Below are positions 23,315-32,530 of a stretch of 60,586 bases of DNA, piece after piece. The DNA comes from Pseudomonas fragi (GTDB lineage: Bacteria; Pseudomonadota; Gammaproteobacteria; Pseudomonadales; Pseudomonadaceae): the NCBI RefSeq assembly GCF_002269505.1, contig NZ_NQKQ01000030.1:1-60586 (forward strand), in the 5' to 3' direction. The notes under the pieces were generated by a model. That model ran no database searches and was not told the origin of the DNA. It was given only the letters and a program-made list of their open reading frames with translations. The position numbers were made by a program, and so were the translations under genes. Numbering within the stretch: the first letter of the stretch is position 1; every line of letters begins with the position of its first letter.

Positions 23315-24178
23315 ATGGCCGTTGACCTGCAGGCGCTCTATCCCAAACTGATCCATCTGATGTTGGACACGGTGTTTGTGGTCGACAGGGACAACCGGAT
23401 TGCCTTTGTCAGTGATGCTTGCCAGACCCTGTTGGGCTACCGTGCCGACGAGCTTACGGGGACCCTGATCACGGACTATATACACCCTGAGGACCTGGCG
23501 ATTTCACGGGCCTCCATTGTCCGGGTGATGAATGGCCAGGCCCATGTCGATTTTCGCAATCGCTATATCCGCAAGGATGGCGCTGTCGTGCATATCCTCT
23601 GGGCAGCCTTCTGGTCTGAGGATGTCGGTGCGCGGATCGGGGTGGCGCGGGACGTGACGGCCTTGAGGGAGGCCGAGGATGAATTGCGCTTTCTGGCTCA
23701 TCACGACCCGCTGACCAAACTGACCAACCGTTCGCTGTTCAATGACCGCCTGGAATCTGCCCTGCGTACCGCACGCCGGCGCCAGAGCACGCTGGCCTTG
23801 CTGTTTGTGGATATGAATGATTTCAAGGGCATCAATGATGCCTATGGGCATGCCACCGGGGATCGCGTGTTGTGCATGGCTGCGCAACGCCTGCACAGTT
23901 GCGTGCGCGAATCGGACACGGTGGCGCGCATGGGCGGTGATGAGTTCACCGTGCTGTTGACCGATATCCAGTCTGCGGACGACGTGGCATGGAAGATCGA
24001 ACAGATTACGGTGGCGATGGCCGAGCCGCTCGGTGCTGAATTTGGCGGGATTCAAATGCCGTCCTGCAGTATCGGCATGGCCTTTTACCCCGTAGACGGC
24101 GAGGATGCCGATACGCTGCTCAGCCATGCCGATGGCGATATGTACCGGATAAAAAGGCAGCGTTCCAGGGCCGGATGA
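23315..24178 (+). CDS. PAS-GGDEF diguanylate cyclase
   Basis: 287 residues, no membrane segment. A PAS domain occupies about 10-125 (VFVVDRDNRIAFVSDACQTL, LGYRADELTG, ARDVTALREAEDEL). The GGDEF domain covers about 130-285: HHDPLTKLTNRSLFNDRL, FVDMNDFKGINDAYGH, and the intact active loop ARMGGDEF, so it should make cyclic di-GMP from GTP. The PAS domain would sense an intracellular signal, as yet unknown. There is no clear Shine-Dalgarno sequence, and a long inverted repeat ends eight bases before the start, so translation may be controlled by RNA structure. Confidence 0.92.
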   Translation: MAVDLQALYPKLIHLMLDTVFVVDRDNRIAFVSDACQTLLGYRADELTGTLITDYIHPEDLAISRASIVRVMNGQAHVDFRNRYIRKDGAVVHILWAAFWSEDVGARIGVARDVTALREAEDELRFLAHHDPLTKLTNRSLFNDRLESALRTARRRQSTLALLFVDMNDFKGINDAYGHATGDRVLCMAAQRLHSCVRESDTVARMGGDEFTVLLTDIQSADDVAWKIEQITVAMAEPLGAEFGGIQMPSCSIGMAFYPVDGEDADTLLSHADGDMYRIKRQRSRAG

Positions 24179-24450
24179 CAAGGGGCTGGGCAACTGCGGC
24201 AAAATGGCCTGAAAAATCCCGGAGCGCTCGCTTCAAATTGCCCCCGGCTGCAGCTACTATGCGCGCCCTGATTCTGCCGGGTCGATGCTTGTCTTGAGCC
24301 TTGCCTGTCACTCGTCCACCACGTCCGTGGCGTCGAAGACGCACAATCACACCTTCGGTTTTTCTGTCCCGCCCCGGCCTTTGCCGGCAGGCGCCGCTGT
24401 GCTTTTGCCCGAGCGGATTATCCAATGAACAATGAGGTCTTGAGTCAATC

Positions 24451-25752
24451 ATGTCTGTCCAATTGCTGGCGATGGCGCTGGCGCCGTTACTTGGGCTGTT
24501 TATTATCAGTATCGGCAACGGCATGCTTGCCTCACTGACCACACTGCGCCTGGACACCATGGGCCAATCGGCGACCATGGTCGGCATCGTGTCTTCCGCT
24601 TATTTTATCGGCCTGACCCTGGGCTCGATCTTCAATGACCGGCTGATCGTGCGCATCGGCCATATCCGCGCCTACAGCTGCTTCGCGGCATTGATTGCCA
24701 CCTCGATCCTGTTCCAGGGCATGTCATCCGAGCCCTGGACATGGTTTGTCTTGCGCCTGGTCAACGGCTGGGCCAGCGTCGGCGTGTTCCTGGTGGTGGA
24801 AAGCTGGCTGTTGATGGCCGCCGACCCCAAGATTCGCGGGCGCCTGCTGGCCCTGTATATGATTGCCCTTTACGGTGCGGGGTTGCTGGGGCAGGTCAAT
24901 CTGGGCGCCATTGCCCTGACCGGTGACACGGTGCCCTTTATGATCGCCGCCATTCTGGCCTCGCTGTCGTTGTTGCCCATTGTCATGCTGCCGCGGGCAA
25001 CCCCCATTGTTGAGCGCGCAGAACCGCTGATGCCGCTGCAGTTGCTGCGTGCCACGCCCACCGGCGTGATTGGCTGCTTTGGTTCGGGCATTGCCATTGC
25101 GGCGGTCTATGCGCTGCTGCCCCTGTATCTGCAACGCATCGGCATGGACGTCACCGAAGTGGGGCATATGATGGCCTGGGTGATTCTCGGCGCCATGCTG
25201 TTGCAGTACCCGGTCGGGCGCTGGTCGGACCATCAGGACCGGCACCTGGTATTGATCGTGCTGGGCGCTGCCTGTGCGCTGCTGTCGCTGATCATCCTGA
25301 TGCTGCCAGCCGGTTCGCCGCTGTTGGTGGTGGCGTTTTTTCTGCTGGGGGGCGGTATCTTCGCGATTTACCCGGTGGCGGTCAGCCATGCGGCGGACCG
25401 GGCATCGTCTGGGGCGATCGTGAGCATGATCCAGGGTCTGCTGCTGATCAACTCCCTGGGCTGTGCCATCAGCCCGCTGGTGATTTCGCCGCTGATGACC
25501 CGGGTGGGTGAGGCCGGGCTGTTCTGGGCCCTGGCCGCGCTGAACGTGGGCCTGGTGCTGCTGTTTGCCTGGCGCCGTGCCAAGGGCTCGGAGCCTGTGA
25601 CCGCAGCACCTTTTACCGCTGCGGCACAAATGTCGGCAGTTGGTGTCGAGATGCGCGTCACCGAAGACCTGGCCCAGGCCGTGCTGGAGCATGAGCGCGA
25701 GGCCGATGTTGGCGTGGCAGACGAGCTGGCTGTGGCTACCGGCAAACCTTGA
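24451..25752 (+). CDS. MFS transporter, YcaD-like
   Basis: 433 residues with 12 predicted membrane helices. The loop FNDRLIVRIGHIRAY after helix 2 is the MFS motif A in modified form, and the region VNGWASVGVFLVVESWLLM is characteristic of the YcaD group of the major facilitator superfamily. The last 45 residues form a charged hydrophilic tail. The substrate is unknown. It stands alone, with 272 bases of unmarked sequence before it. Confidence 0.85.
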   Translation: MSVQLLAMALAPLLGLFIISIGNGMLASLTTLRLDTMGQSATMVGIVSSAYFIGLTLGSIFNDRLIVRIGHIRAYSCFAALIATSILFQGMSSEPWTWFVLRLVNGWASVGVFLVVESWLLMAADPKIRGRLLALYMIALYGAGLLGQVNLGAIALTGDTVPFMIAAILASLSLLPIVMLPRATPIVERAEPLMPLQLLRATPTGVIGCFGSGIAIAAVYALLPLYLQRIGMDVTEVGHMMAWVILGAMLLQYPVGRWSDHQDRHLVLIVLGAACALLSLIILMLPAGSPLLVVAFFLLGGGIFAIYPVAVSHAADRASSGAIVSMIQGLLLINSLGCAISPLVISPLMTRVGEAGLFWALAALNVGLVLLFAWRRAKGSEPVTAAPFTAAAQMSAVGVEMRVTEDLAQAVLEHEREADVGVADELAVATGKP

Positions 25753-25842
25753 GGTCAAGGACTGCCGGTGAGGCCGCAGGGGAGGGTGTCGCGGGTGACC
25801 GATTGACGGCCCCTGGAATGCGCCCCCGCAGGGGCGCAGCGA

Positions 25843-26382
25843 TCAATTGACCGGCATTTGTGGGCGACGTTTGACGCGACGCTTGATAAAGACGGCAATC
25901 ACGATCAAGACCAGTGCCAGCACGCTGAAGAACACGGTGTTGAACCAGGGGAAAGGTTCATCGCGGCTGTTGGTGGCTTCTATCGCGGTGATATTGGGGA
26001 ATACCGAGAAGATCTTGATGCGCCAGCCGTAGTAGCGGATCAGTGCCAGTTGGTTGGCATCGCGGGAGTACCCCTGGGCCTTGGCCTGGATATCGGCAGA
26101 GTCGAACTTGAAATACCAGGGGAAGGACCAGCCGGTGTCTTCGTTGCGATAAACCATGACCTCCTTGGTCACCGGGTCTTCAGTGTTGATGAAGTACACA
26201 TCGCGGGTCGGGCCGTCAGCCGGGTTTTCTGCGCTGATCACACCGTTGTGATCCATGCGCTTGACCTCAACCCCCGTGACCATCACCACATCGTGCTGGG
26301 GCAGAAAGTAAAACAGCCCCAGCCCCACAGCGCCGACTGCCAGCAGGATGACCCCCAGAATGATGCCTTTGAGCCATTTCAT
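25843..26382 (-). CDS. DUF1523 membrane protein
   Basis: 179 residues from ATG 26382. An N-terminal helix (about 5-25) and a C-terminal helix (about 145-168) flank a periplasmic domain containing DVVMVTGVEVKRMD, RDVYFINTEDPVTKEVMVYR and GWSFPWYFKFDSADIQAKAQ. This is the pattern of DUF1523, an inner-membrane protein of unknown role. A basic tail, IKRRVKRRPQ, follows the last helix. Confidence 0.8.
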   Translation of the reverse strand: MKWLKGIILGVILLAVGAVGLGLFYFLPQHDVVMVTGVEVKRMDHNGVISAENPADGPTRDVYFINTEDPVTKEVMVYRNEDTGWSFPWYFKFDSADIQAKAQGYSRDANQLALIRYYGWRIKIFSVFPNITAIEATNSRDEPFPWFNTVFFSVLALVLIVIAVFIKRRVKRRPQMPVN

Positions 26383-26545
26383 GCAAAAACCACGCACATA
26401 TCAATTATTCCTGATGACTGTTGATTGAACTTGCGGCGCAGCTTATCGCAGCCTGCCCAAGGGACTACAAGGCCTGCATGCGCTGGCTACATAATTTGTA
26501 GCATTTTAGCTGCGCGTTTGCCTGCAGGCTCGCCCCTGCAAAAAC

Positions 26546-27649
26546 TCAGCGGCTAGCCGCTGCCCGGCTCATGCACCGCTGGCGTCGTTCATCAACCCGC
26601 TGGGCAAACCAGGCGGTGGTCAGGTTGCGGGTGATTTTCGGGCTTTGCAGGGTGATGCCCGGTAATACCGCACGGGGCAGCGGCTTGCCCTGCTGGCGGT
26701 CGGCGAGGGCGAACACGTCCTGGTACAGATCGGTTTCGTTGAAGTCCAGGCTGTCGCCTTTTTCAAGCTGACGGCGGATTGCGTTATGGCTCAGGCCCAG
26801 TTGCTTGCCAAGAGCCCTTACCGCCAGCTCGGTGGAGCCGACCGCGTAGGAGCCCGGGATGGTCAGGTCGCCATCAAGTGCCAGTGGTATGCCAGACGCA
26901 CGGCTGACGGCATTCTGAAAAGCGGCATTGCGGCTGGCGTACCAGCCCGCATTGAAGTCGGCAAAGCGATAAATCGGTTGTGTGTAGTCCACCGGATAAC
27001 CCAGCAGGTGAGCGATGCCGAAGTACATGCCACCGCGTCGAGTGAAGACTTCCTGGCGGATCGAGCGGGCCACGGGGTAGGGGTAGTCCCGTGCGCGTTT
27101 TTCGGCAAAGGCGATGCTGACCTGCATTGGCCCGCCGGTGTGTACCGGGTTCAAGCCACCAAACAGGCTTTTACCTAGTGGCACCATGCCAATGAAATCA
27201 TCAAAAATGGTGCTCAACTGGCCCTCGGTGCGGGCCGCATCCAGGCGTTGATTGTAGGTTTTGCCGTCGGGCGAGGTGATGTTCAGCGCACTGCGCACCA
27301 CAAATTCGGGGATATGCAGCTTGCCGGCGCGGCGGTTGATTTCGCTGCGGGCGATTTTGGCCAGCCCCGGCACCGGCGGATCGGCCTGGAAGGTCGACTC
27401 CTGCTCGGTCACGGCCAGCACGGAACACAGGTTTTCATCGGTGGGCGCCAGGCCTTGGGCGCTGAATGCGACCTGGATATCAGTGGCCCAGCCGGTGCGG
27501 TCCGCGGTCTTGGCCGGCAGCAGTTGCACAATGCGGGCGCGGGTCTGGTCGGGAGTCCGGCTTGGCAGTGTCTGCGTGCTCTGACTGCTGCAACCTGCCA
27601 GTGCCACTAGCGTAATAATCGGTAAACAACACCTGAAAAATCGATTCAC
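26546..27649 (-). CDS. DUF1615 lipoprotein
   Basis: 367 residues. A lipoprotein signal with lipobox VALAGC (Cys about 20) opens the chain; GTG at 27649 is the start. The DUF1615 domain follows: LCSVLAVTEQESTFQADPPV, GGPMQVSIAFAEKRARDYPY, RGGMYFGIAHLLGYPVDY. The family has a distant resemblance to lytic transglycosylases (Glu in TEQEST), but activity is unproven. It lies 41 bases after the FKBP gene on the same strand and could be cotranscribed. Confidence 0.8.
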   Translation of the reverse strand: MNRFFRCCLPIITLVALAGCSSQSTQTLPSRTPDQTRARIVQLLPAKTADRTGWATDIQVAFSAQGLAPTDENLCSVLAVTEQESTFQADPPVPGLAKIARSEINRRAGKLHIPEFVVRSALNITSPDGKTYNQRLDAARTEGQLSTIFDDFIGMVPLGKSLFGGLNPVHTGGPMQVSIAFAEKRARDYPYPVARSIRQEVFTRRGGMYFGIAHLLGYPVDYTQPIYRFADFNAGWYASRNAAFQNAVSRASGIPLALDGDLTIPGSYAVGSTELAVRALGKQLGLSHNAIRRQLEKGDSLDFNETDLYQDVFALADRQQGKPLPRAVLPGITLQSPKITRNLTTAWFAQRVDERRQRCMSRAAASR

Positions 27650-27690
27650 CAGCCTTTAACTCCCTAGTAGTGCGCAACGTGCAGTCGCGC

Positions 27691-28032
27691 TCAATCGTCG
27701 CGTGTAAGCACTTCCAGCAGTTCGATCTCAAACCGCAGGTTGGAGTTCGGTGTGATATGCGCGCCCATGCTTCTTTCACCATAGGCCAGGTGCGCGGGCA
27801 CCTGCAGTGCGCGCTTGCCGCCGACCTTCATGCCCATCAGGCCGATGTCCCAGCCCTTGATCACTCGCCCGGTGCCGATCACGCACTGGAACGGCTTGCC
27901 GCGCTGATGCGAAGAGTCAAATACCGTGCCGTCTTCGAGCCAACCGGTGTAGTGCGTGGTAATCAGGGCGCCCTTGACCACGGCTTTGCCGTCGCCGGCT
28001 AAGAGGTCAGTGATGTGCAGTTGGTCAGTCAT
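27691..28032 (-). CDS. FKBP-type peptidyl-prolyl isomerase
   Basis: 113 residues from ATG 28032, a single FKBP domain without signal peptide. Motifs: ITTHYTGWLEDGTVFDSSHQ, GRVIKGWDIGLMGMKVGGKR, and HLAYGERSMGAHITPNSNL, with ligand-pocket residues Tyr, Phe and Trp in place. Role: cytosolic prolyl isomerase or chaperone. It is likely the first gene of a two-gene unit with the DUF1615 lipoprotein. Confidence 0.92.
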   Translation of the reverse strand: MTDQLHITDLLAGDGKAVVKGALITTHYTGWLEDGTVFDSSHQRGKPFQCVIGTGRVIKGWDIGLMGMKVGGKRALQVPAHLAYGERSMGAHITPNSNLRFEIELLEVLTRDD

Positions 28033-28337
28033 GGTGACAAGGCTCAAAAAAGTAGGATGAAGGATTGTACAGGGCAGGGGATTTCTTGATCTGAGGGCAT
28101 TGTTGCAATTTGTATTAATTTTTTTATGTAGGAAAAGGCTCTAAAACAAAGGGATTGTGGAACTTGCGAATGAGGATTGGTGTCAATTGCGCTTTACTCT
28201 CAAATGAGATTGTTTATCATTGCGACCCTGGCAGTGCCGGGGAAAGCTAAATACGTAGGTCCTTTCTGGGTCGAGCGTCAGCAATTTCCAGCCTTTGGCC
28301 TGCTGAGCACACTCCATTGTTAAGGGATCAACTGGAC
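28033..28337. other. Regulatory gap before fepA-like operon
   Basis: There is no gene in 305 bases. A Fur box lies at 28203-28221, with an AT-rich tract (28105-28135) further upstream. Confidence 0.5.
28203..28221 (+). promoter_or_regulatory. Fur box
   Basis: AATGAGATTGTTTATCATT closely follows the 19-bp Fur consensus GATAATGATAATCATTATC. It is 117 bases before the receptor start, so iron starvation should induce the operon. Confidence 0.75.
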
Positions 28338-30596
28338 ATGTCGTCTCGATTCAACCGCAGTCATCTTTCACTGGCTCTCATGGCCGCTCTGGCTTCGCCC
28401 ACCTTGCTCGCTGACGCACTTGAGCGCGAGCGTGACGAAGTACCGGTAGAGGCCACCGATTTGCCGGTGGATGGCACCCGTCAGGCGTTGCAACTCGAAG
28501 AAACCCGCGTACTGGGCACCGCTGCACAGGAGTTGAAGCAAGCGCCGGGCGTGTCGATCATCACCGCCGAAGACATCAAGAAGCGCCCGCCGGCCAATGA
28601 CCTGTCCGATATCATTCGTCGCGAGCCCGGGGTCAACCTCACCGGCAACAGCTCCAGCGGCGCGCGCGGCAATAACCGCCAGATCGACCTGCGCGGTATG
28701 GGCCCGGAAAACACCCTGATCCTGATTGACGGCAAGCCGTCTTCTTCGCGCAACGCCCAACGCTATGGCTGGAGCGGCGACCGTGATACCCGTGGCGAAA
28801 CCAACTGGGTACCGGCCGAAGAAGTCGAACGCATCGAGATCCTGCGTGGCCCGGCAGCCGCACGTTACGGTTCCGGGGCAATGGGCGGGGTGGTCAATAT
28901 CATCACCAAGCGCCCTTCGAACAAGCTCAGCGGCTCGTTGACCGCCTATTACCTGTCGCCGGAAGACGACGCCGAAGGTGTCAGCAAACGCACCAACTTT
29001 AACCTCAGCGGGCCGATCACGGATGATCTGGTGTTTCGTGTGTATGGCGGCCTTAACAAGACCGATGCTGATGACCCGGGTATCAACACCGCCGCCCAGG
29101 CATCCCCCGACAGCGTTGTGGCGGGCCGCGAAGGCGTGCGCAACAAAGACATCAACGGCCTGGTCAGCTGGCAGTTCACCCCTGAACAAACCCTGGACCT
29201 GGAAGCCAGCTACAGCCGCCAGGGCAATATTTTTGCCGGTGACACCATGCTCAACAGCGGTGGTGACTTCGTCAACAGCCTGACCGGCAAAGAAACCAGC
29301 GTGCTGCAACGCAGTACCTTTTCGGCCACCCACAATGGCTCGTTTGACTGGGGCTCGACGTCGGCCTCGTTGACCCATGATCTGACCCGTAACGCCCGCC
29401 TCAACGAAGGCCTGGCCGGTTATGGTGAAGGCGCGCCGTCTGCGAGCGCCGGCAAGTTCGAGTCGCGCCTGCGCAACACCCGCGCCACCGGCGAGGTCAA
29501 CTTGCCGCTGAATATGGGCACCGCCCAGGTACTGACGTTGGGGGGCGAGTACCTCTACGAGTCGCTCAACGACCCGGGCTCGCTGCGCCCGCAAAGCTGG
29601 GACCCGGGTGCTGATGGTGGCGCGGCGCTGCCGGGCACTGACCGCACCGAAACCAAATCCACGGCCAACAGCTATGCCTTCTACGTTGAAGACAACATTG
29701 AAGTCGGCGCCAAGACCATCGTCACTCCCGGCGTGCGTTTTGATCACCACAGCGAATTTGGCGGCAACTGGAGCCCGAGCCTCAATGCCTCGCACCAGAT
29801 CACCGATGAGTTGAGCATCAAGGGCGGTATTGCCCGGGCCTACAAGACCCCGAACCTGTACCAGTCCAACCCCAACTACCTGTTGTACAGCCGTGGTGCG
29901 GGCTGCAGCTCGGTGGAAGTGAACATCGGTGGCTGCTACCTGGTCGGTAACCCGGACCTCAAGCCGGAAATCAGCGTCAACAAAGAGATCGGCCTGGCAT
30001 TCGATAAAGGCACATGGCGCACCAGCGCCACCTATTTCCGCAACGACTACCAGAACAAGATCAATGCCAGCAACGAAGCGGCATTCCGCCTGCCCAACGG
30101 CCGTCGCGTGCTGCAATGGGAAAACAGCGGCAAGGCCATCGTGCAAGGGGTTGAAGGCAACCTGTTTGTCAGCCTGCGTGACGATCTGGACTGGAACACC
30201 AACCTGACCTACATGATCGAAAGCAAGGACAAGGAAACCGGCGACCCGCTGAGCATCATCCCCAAGTACACCCTCAACACCATGCTCGATTGGTACGCCA
30301 CCGAAAAACTGTCGTTCCAGGTCAGCGGTACTTACTACGGCAAGCAGGAAGCGCCCAAGCGTAACAACCGCGCCAACGAAGCACTCGACAAATCCGTGCA
30401 GCAACCGGTCGACCCTTACGGTCTGGTGGGCCTGAGCAGCGGCTATGAGTTCAACAAAAACTTCAGCGTGCGGGTGGGCATCAACAACCTGTTCGACAAG
30501 CAGCTGTACCGCAAAGGCAACGCGGACGAAGCGGGTGCGCAAACCTACAACGAGGCGGGCCGTGCGTACTTTGCCTCGGTGACCAGTTCGTTCTGA
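28338..30596 (+). CDS. fepA: FepA/PfeA-like catecholate siderophore receptor
   Basis: 752 residues from ATG 28338. A signal peptide (about 1-30), then plug motifs QAPGVSIITAEDIKKRPPAN, GNSSSGARGNNRQIDLRGMG and IEILRGPAAARYGSGAMGGV, and a barrel ending in SSF. These regions are nearly identical in pattern to ferric-enterobactin receptors FepA/PfeA/IroN. Role: TonB-driven uptake of ferric enterobactin or related catecholates. It is preceded by a Fur box and followed by DUF3649, PepSY and DUF3325 genes, a common set with siderophore receptors. The pfeRS two-component genes found with P. aeruginosa PfeA are absent. Confidence 0.92.
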   Translation: MSSRFNRSHLSLALMAALASPTLLADALERERDEVPVEATDLPVDGTRQALQLEETRVLGTAAQELKQAPGVSIITAEDIKKRPPANDLSDIIRREPGVNLTGNSSSGARGNNRQIDLRGMGPENTLILIDGKPSSSRNAQRYGWSGDRDTRGETNWVPAEEVERIEILRGPAAARYGSGAMGGVVNIITKRPSNKLSGSLTAYYLSPEDDAEGVSKRTNFNLSGPITDDLVFRVYGGLNKTDADDPGINTAAQASPDSVVAGREGVRNKDINGLVSWQFTPEQTLDLEASYSRQGNIFAGDTMLNSGGDFVNSLTGKETSVLQRSTFSATHNGSFDWGSTSASLTHDLTRNARLNEGLAGYGEGAPSASAGKFESRLRNTRATGEVNLPLNMGTAQVLTLGGEYLYESLNDPGSLRPQSWDPGADGGAALPGTDRTETKSTANSYAFYVEDNIEVGAKTIVTPGVRFDHHSEFGGNWSPSLNASHQITDELSIKGGIARAYKTPNLYQSNPNYLLYSRGAGCSSVEVNIGGCYLVGNPDLKPEISVNKEIGLAFDKGTWRTSATYFRNDYQNKINASNEAAFRLPNGRRVLQWENSGKAIVQGVEGNLFVSLRDDLDWNTNLTYMIESKDKETGDPLSIIPKYTLNTMLDWYATEKLSFQVSGTYYGKQEAPKRNNRANEALDKSVQQPVDPYGLVGLSSGYEFNKNFSVRVGINNLFDKQLYRKGNADEAGAQTYNEAGRAYFASVTSSF

Positions 30597-30615
30597 TAAC
30601 ACTGTGGCCCATGCA

Positions 30616-30647
30616 GGCGCGACACCCGTGAAAACGGGTGCCGCGCC
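30616..30647 (+). terminator. Long GNRA-loop hairpin after fepA-like gene
   Basis: GGCGCG-A-CACCCGT and ACGGGTG-C-CGCGCC pair around a GAAA tetraloop, giving 13 base pairs with one mismatch. No T-run follows. It lies within the operon and may lower expression downstream of the receptor or protect the receptor mRNA end. Confidence 0.5.
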
Positions 30648-30703
30648 GTTGTCGCATCTGGCCCGGGCAAAAAACCGCAGCTCGATAGTAGGGGATTGAA
30701 CAA

Positions 30704-30994
30704 ATGAAACTCGCAACGTCGGCCTGGGTGCCGATTGTGTCGCGCACACTGGCTGCGCTGGTCGGCGGTTATGCCTTTACCTATGCCTTTACTGCTGCAT
30801 TGGCGCGGCTGCTGCCGCTGGACAATGTGGACTCGATGATCGTCGCCAGCCTGCTGTCGTTCGTGATCTATACCTTCGCCATTCTGTGGGCGTTTGCCGC
30901 CCGCCATCAGTGGTCAGCCTGGATGGGCGCAGTGCTCGCGGTGCCCCTGGCAGGCATCGGCTTTTGGCCACAATTGCTGGAGCAACTGGGATGA
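30704..30994 (+). CDS. DUF3649 small membrane protein
   Basis: 96 residues with about three hydrophobic helices (10-33, 44-66, 71-90). The sequence VSRTLAALVGGYAFTYAFTAAL and onward matches DUF3649, a companion of PepSY-type iron-siderophore proteins. Its stop overlaps the next start (ATGA). Role is unknown; it may assist the PepSY protein in periplasmic iron handling. Confidence 0.82.
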   Translation: MKLATSAWVPIVSRTLAALVGGYAFTYAFTAALARLLPLDNVDSMIVASLLSFVIYTFAILWAFAARHQWSAWMGAVLAVPLAGIGFWPQLLEQLG

Positions 30995-32529
30995 AACAGA
31001 CCCTGACCCAATCCATGGCCTGGCTGCACACCTGGGGCGGCTTGATCGTCGGTTGGTTGTTGTTCGTGATCTTTTTAACCGGCAGCCTGGCAGTCTTTGA
31101 TCAGGAGATCGACAACTGGATGACCCCCGAGCTGCCGGCCCACCACCTGACCGACGAGCAGGCCGCGCAACGGGCACTGACTTACCTGCAGACCCACAAG
31201 GCCGACGCAAAACAGTGGGGCATCAGCCTGCCCTATGAGCGCTCGCCGCAATTGCAGGCCTCTACCGGCGGGCGCCGTGATGGCGTGTCGGTGACCCTGG
31301 ACCCTGATACCGGCGAAGTGTTGCCGGTGCGCGAAACAGTAGGGGGGCGGTTTTTCTTTCTGTTTCACTTCACCTTGCACATGCCGCGCATGATCGGCAT
31401 TTACCTGGTCGGTGCGCTGGCCATGGGCATGCTTGCGGCGTTGGTCAGCGGCATCGTGATCCACAAGAAGTTTTTCAAGGAGTTCTTCACCTTCCGCCCC
31501 GCCAAAGGCCAGCGCTCGTGGCTTGACGCGCATAACGCCAGTGCCGTGCTGTTGCTGCCGTTTCACTTGATGATCACTTACACCGGGTTGGCGATTTTTC
31601 TGGTGATCTATATGCCGGCAGCGATGGACGCGCTATTCGATGGTGACCGCGAGGCCTTTTTCAAGGCACAGGACAAGACGCCGGCCAGCGTTGCCGTGCA
31701 GCGCCCGGCAACCACAGAGCCTGCACCGCTGGTAGCCCTGGGGCCGTTGCTGAGCCAGGCCCGGGCAGTCATGGGACCGTTGGGCGGGATCAGCATCAGC
31801 AACCCCGGGATGAGCAATGCCGAAATTCAGATCCGTCCGATTCTGGGCAATCGCATTGCCCTGACCAAGGGCCAGGGCATGCGTTTTGACGGGGTTAGCG
31901 GTGAGCAATTATCCGGGCCGACCGAAATGCGGCCCACGGTGCTGACCCATCGGGTAATTTCAGGGCTGCACTTTGCCCAGTTCGGCGGTTACCCGATGCG
32001 CTGGCTGTACTTTATTTGCGGCCTGATCAGCAGCGCCATGATTGCCAGCGGGCTGGTGTTGTTCACGGTCAAGCGGCGGCGCAAGTACGCCAGCGAAGGT
32101 CGGGTTGCCCAGGTGCTCTACCGTCTGGTTGAAGCCCTCAACGTGACGGTCATGGCGGGCTTGAGCCTGGCCTGCATCAGCCTGTTGTGGGGCAACCGGC
32201 TGTTGCCGCTGGGCATGGTCGATCGGCCTGATGCGGAATTGAATGTGTTCTTTGGTGTGTGGGCGTTGAGCTTTGTTCATGCGCTGGTGCGCCCGCGCAT
32301 GCAGGCCTGGCGCGAGCAGCTGGGGTTGGCAGGTTTGATGTGCGTGAGCTTGCCGTTGTTGAGTGTATTTACAGTCAACCGGCCTTGGGCACTGCACAGC
32401 AGCATGGGTGTTGAGCTGACCGCGATGGTGCTGGGCGCCTTGTTGTTGTGGGCGTGCTGGAAAGTATCGCAACCGGCGGTGGAGCGGGTGCCGCGCAAAA
32501 AGACCGCCGTCATGGCCGAGGTGAATTGA
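30991..32529 (+). CDS. PepSY-associated transmembrane protein
   Basis: 512 residues from ATG 30991. Typical PepSY_TM protein: helix 1 (WLHTWGGLIVGWLLFVIFLT, about 11-30), a periplasmic PepSY segment, helix pairs with His in FHFTLHMPRM, DAHNASAVLLLPFHLMITYT and VISGLHFAQFGGY, and further helices to the end. Members such as FoxB, FsrB and PiuB reduce or release iron from siderophores at the inner membrane and may carry heme. It is translationally coupled to DUF3649 and one base from DUF3325, within the Fur-regulated fepA-like operon. Confidence 0.9.
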   Translation: MKQTLTQSMAWLHTWGGLIVGWLLFVIFLTGSLAVFDQEIDNWMTPELPAHHLTDEQAAQRALTYLQTHKADAKQWGISLPYERSPQLQASTGGRRDGVSVTLDPDTGEVLPVRETVGGRFFFLFHFTLHMPRMIGIYLVGALAMGMLAALVSGIVIHKKFFKEFFTFRPAKGQRSWLDAHNASAVLLLPFHLMITYTGLAIFLVIYMPAAMDALFDGDREAFFKAQDKTPASVAVQRPATTEPAPLVALGPLLSQARAVMGPLGGISISNPGMSNAEIQIRPILGNRIALTKGQGMRFDGVSGEQLSGPTEMRPTVLTHRVISGLHFAQFGGYPMRWLYFICGLISSAMIASGLVLFTVKRRRKYASEGRVAQVLYRLVEALNVTVMAGLSLACISLLWGNRLLPLGMVDRPDAELNVFFGVWALSFVHALVRPRMQAWREQLGLAGLMCVSLPLLSVFTVNRPWALHSSMGVELTAMVLGALLLWACWKVSQPAVERVPRKKTAVMAEVN

Positions 32530-32530
32530 G

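Noticed and set aside
28368..30749. Long open frame of about 790 codons antisense to the fepA-like receptor
   Set aside because: The sense frame is an unmistakable TonB receptor; GC-rich codon use opens the opposite strand by chance, and its translation shows no domain.
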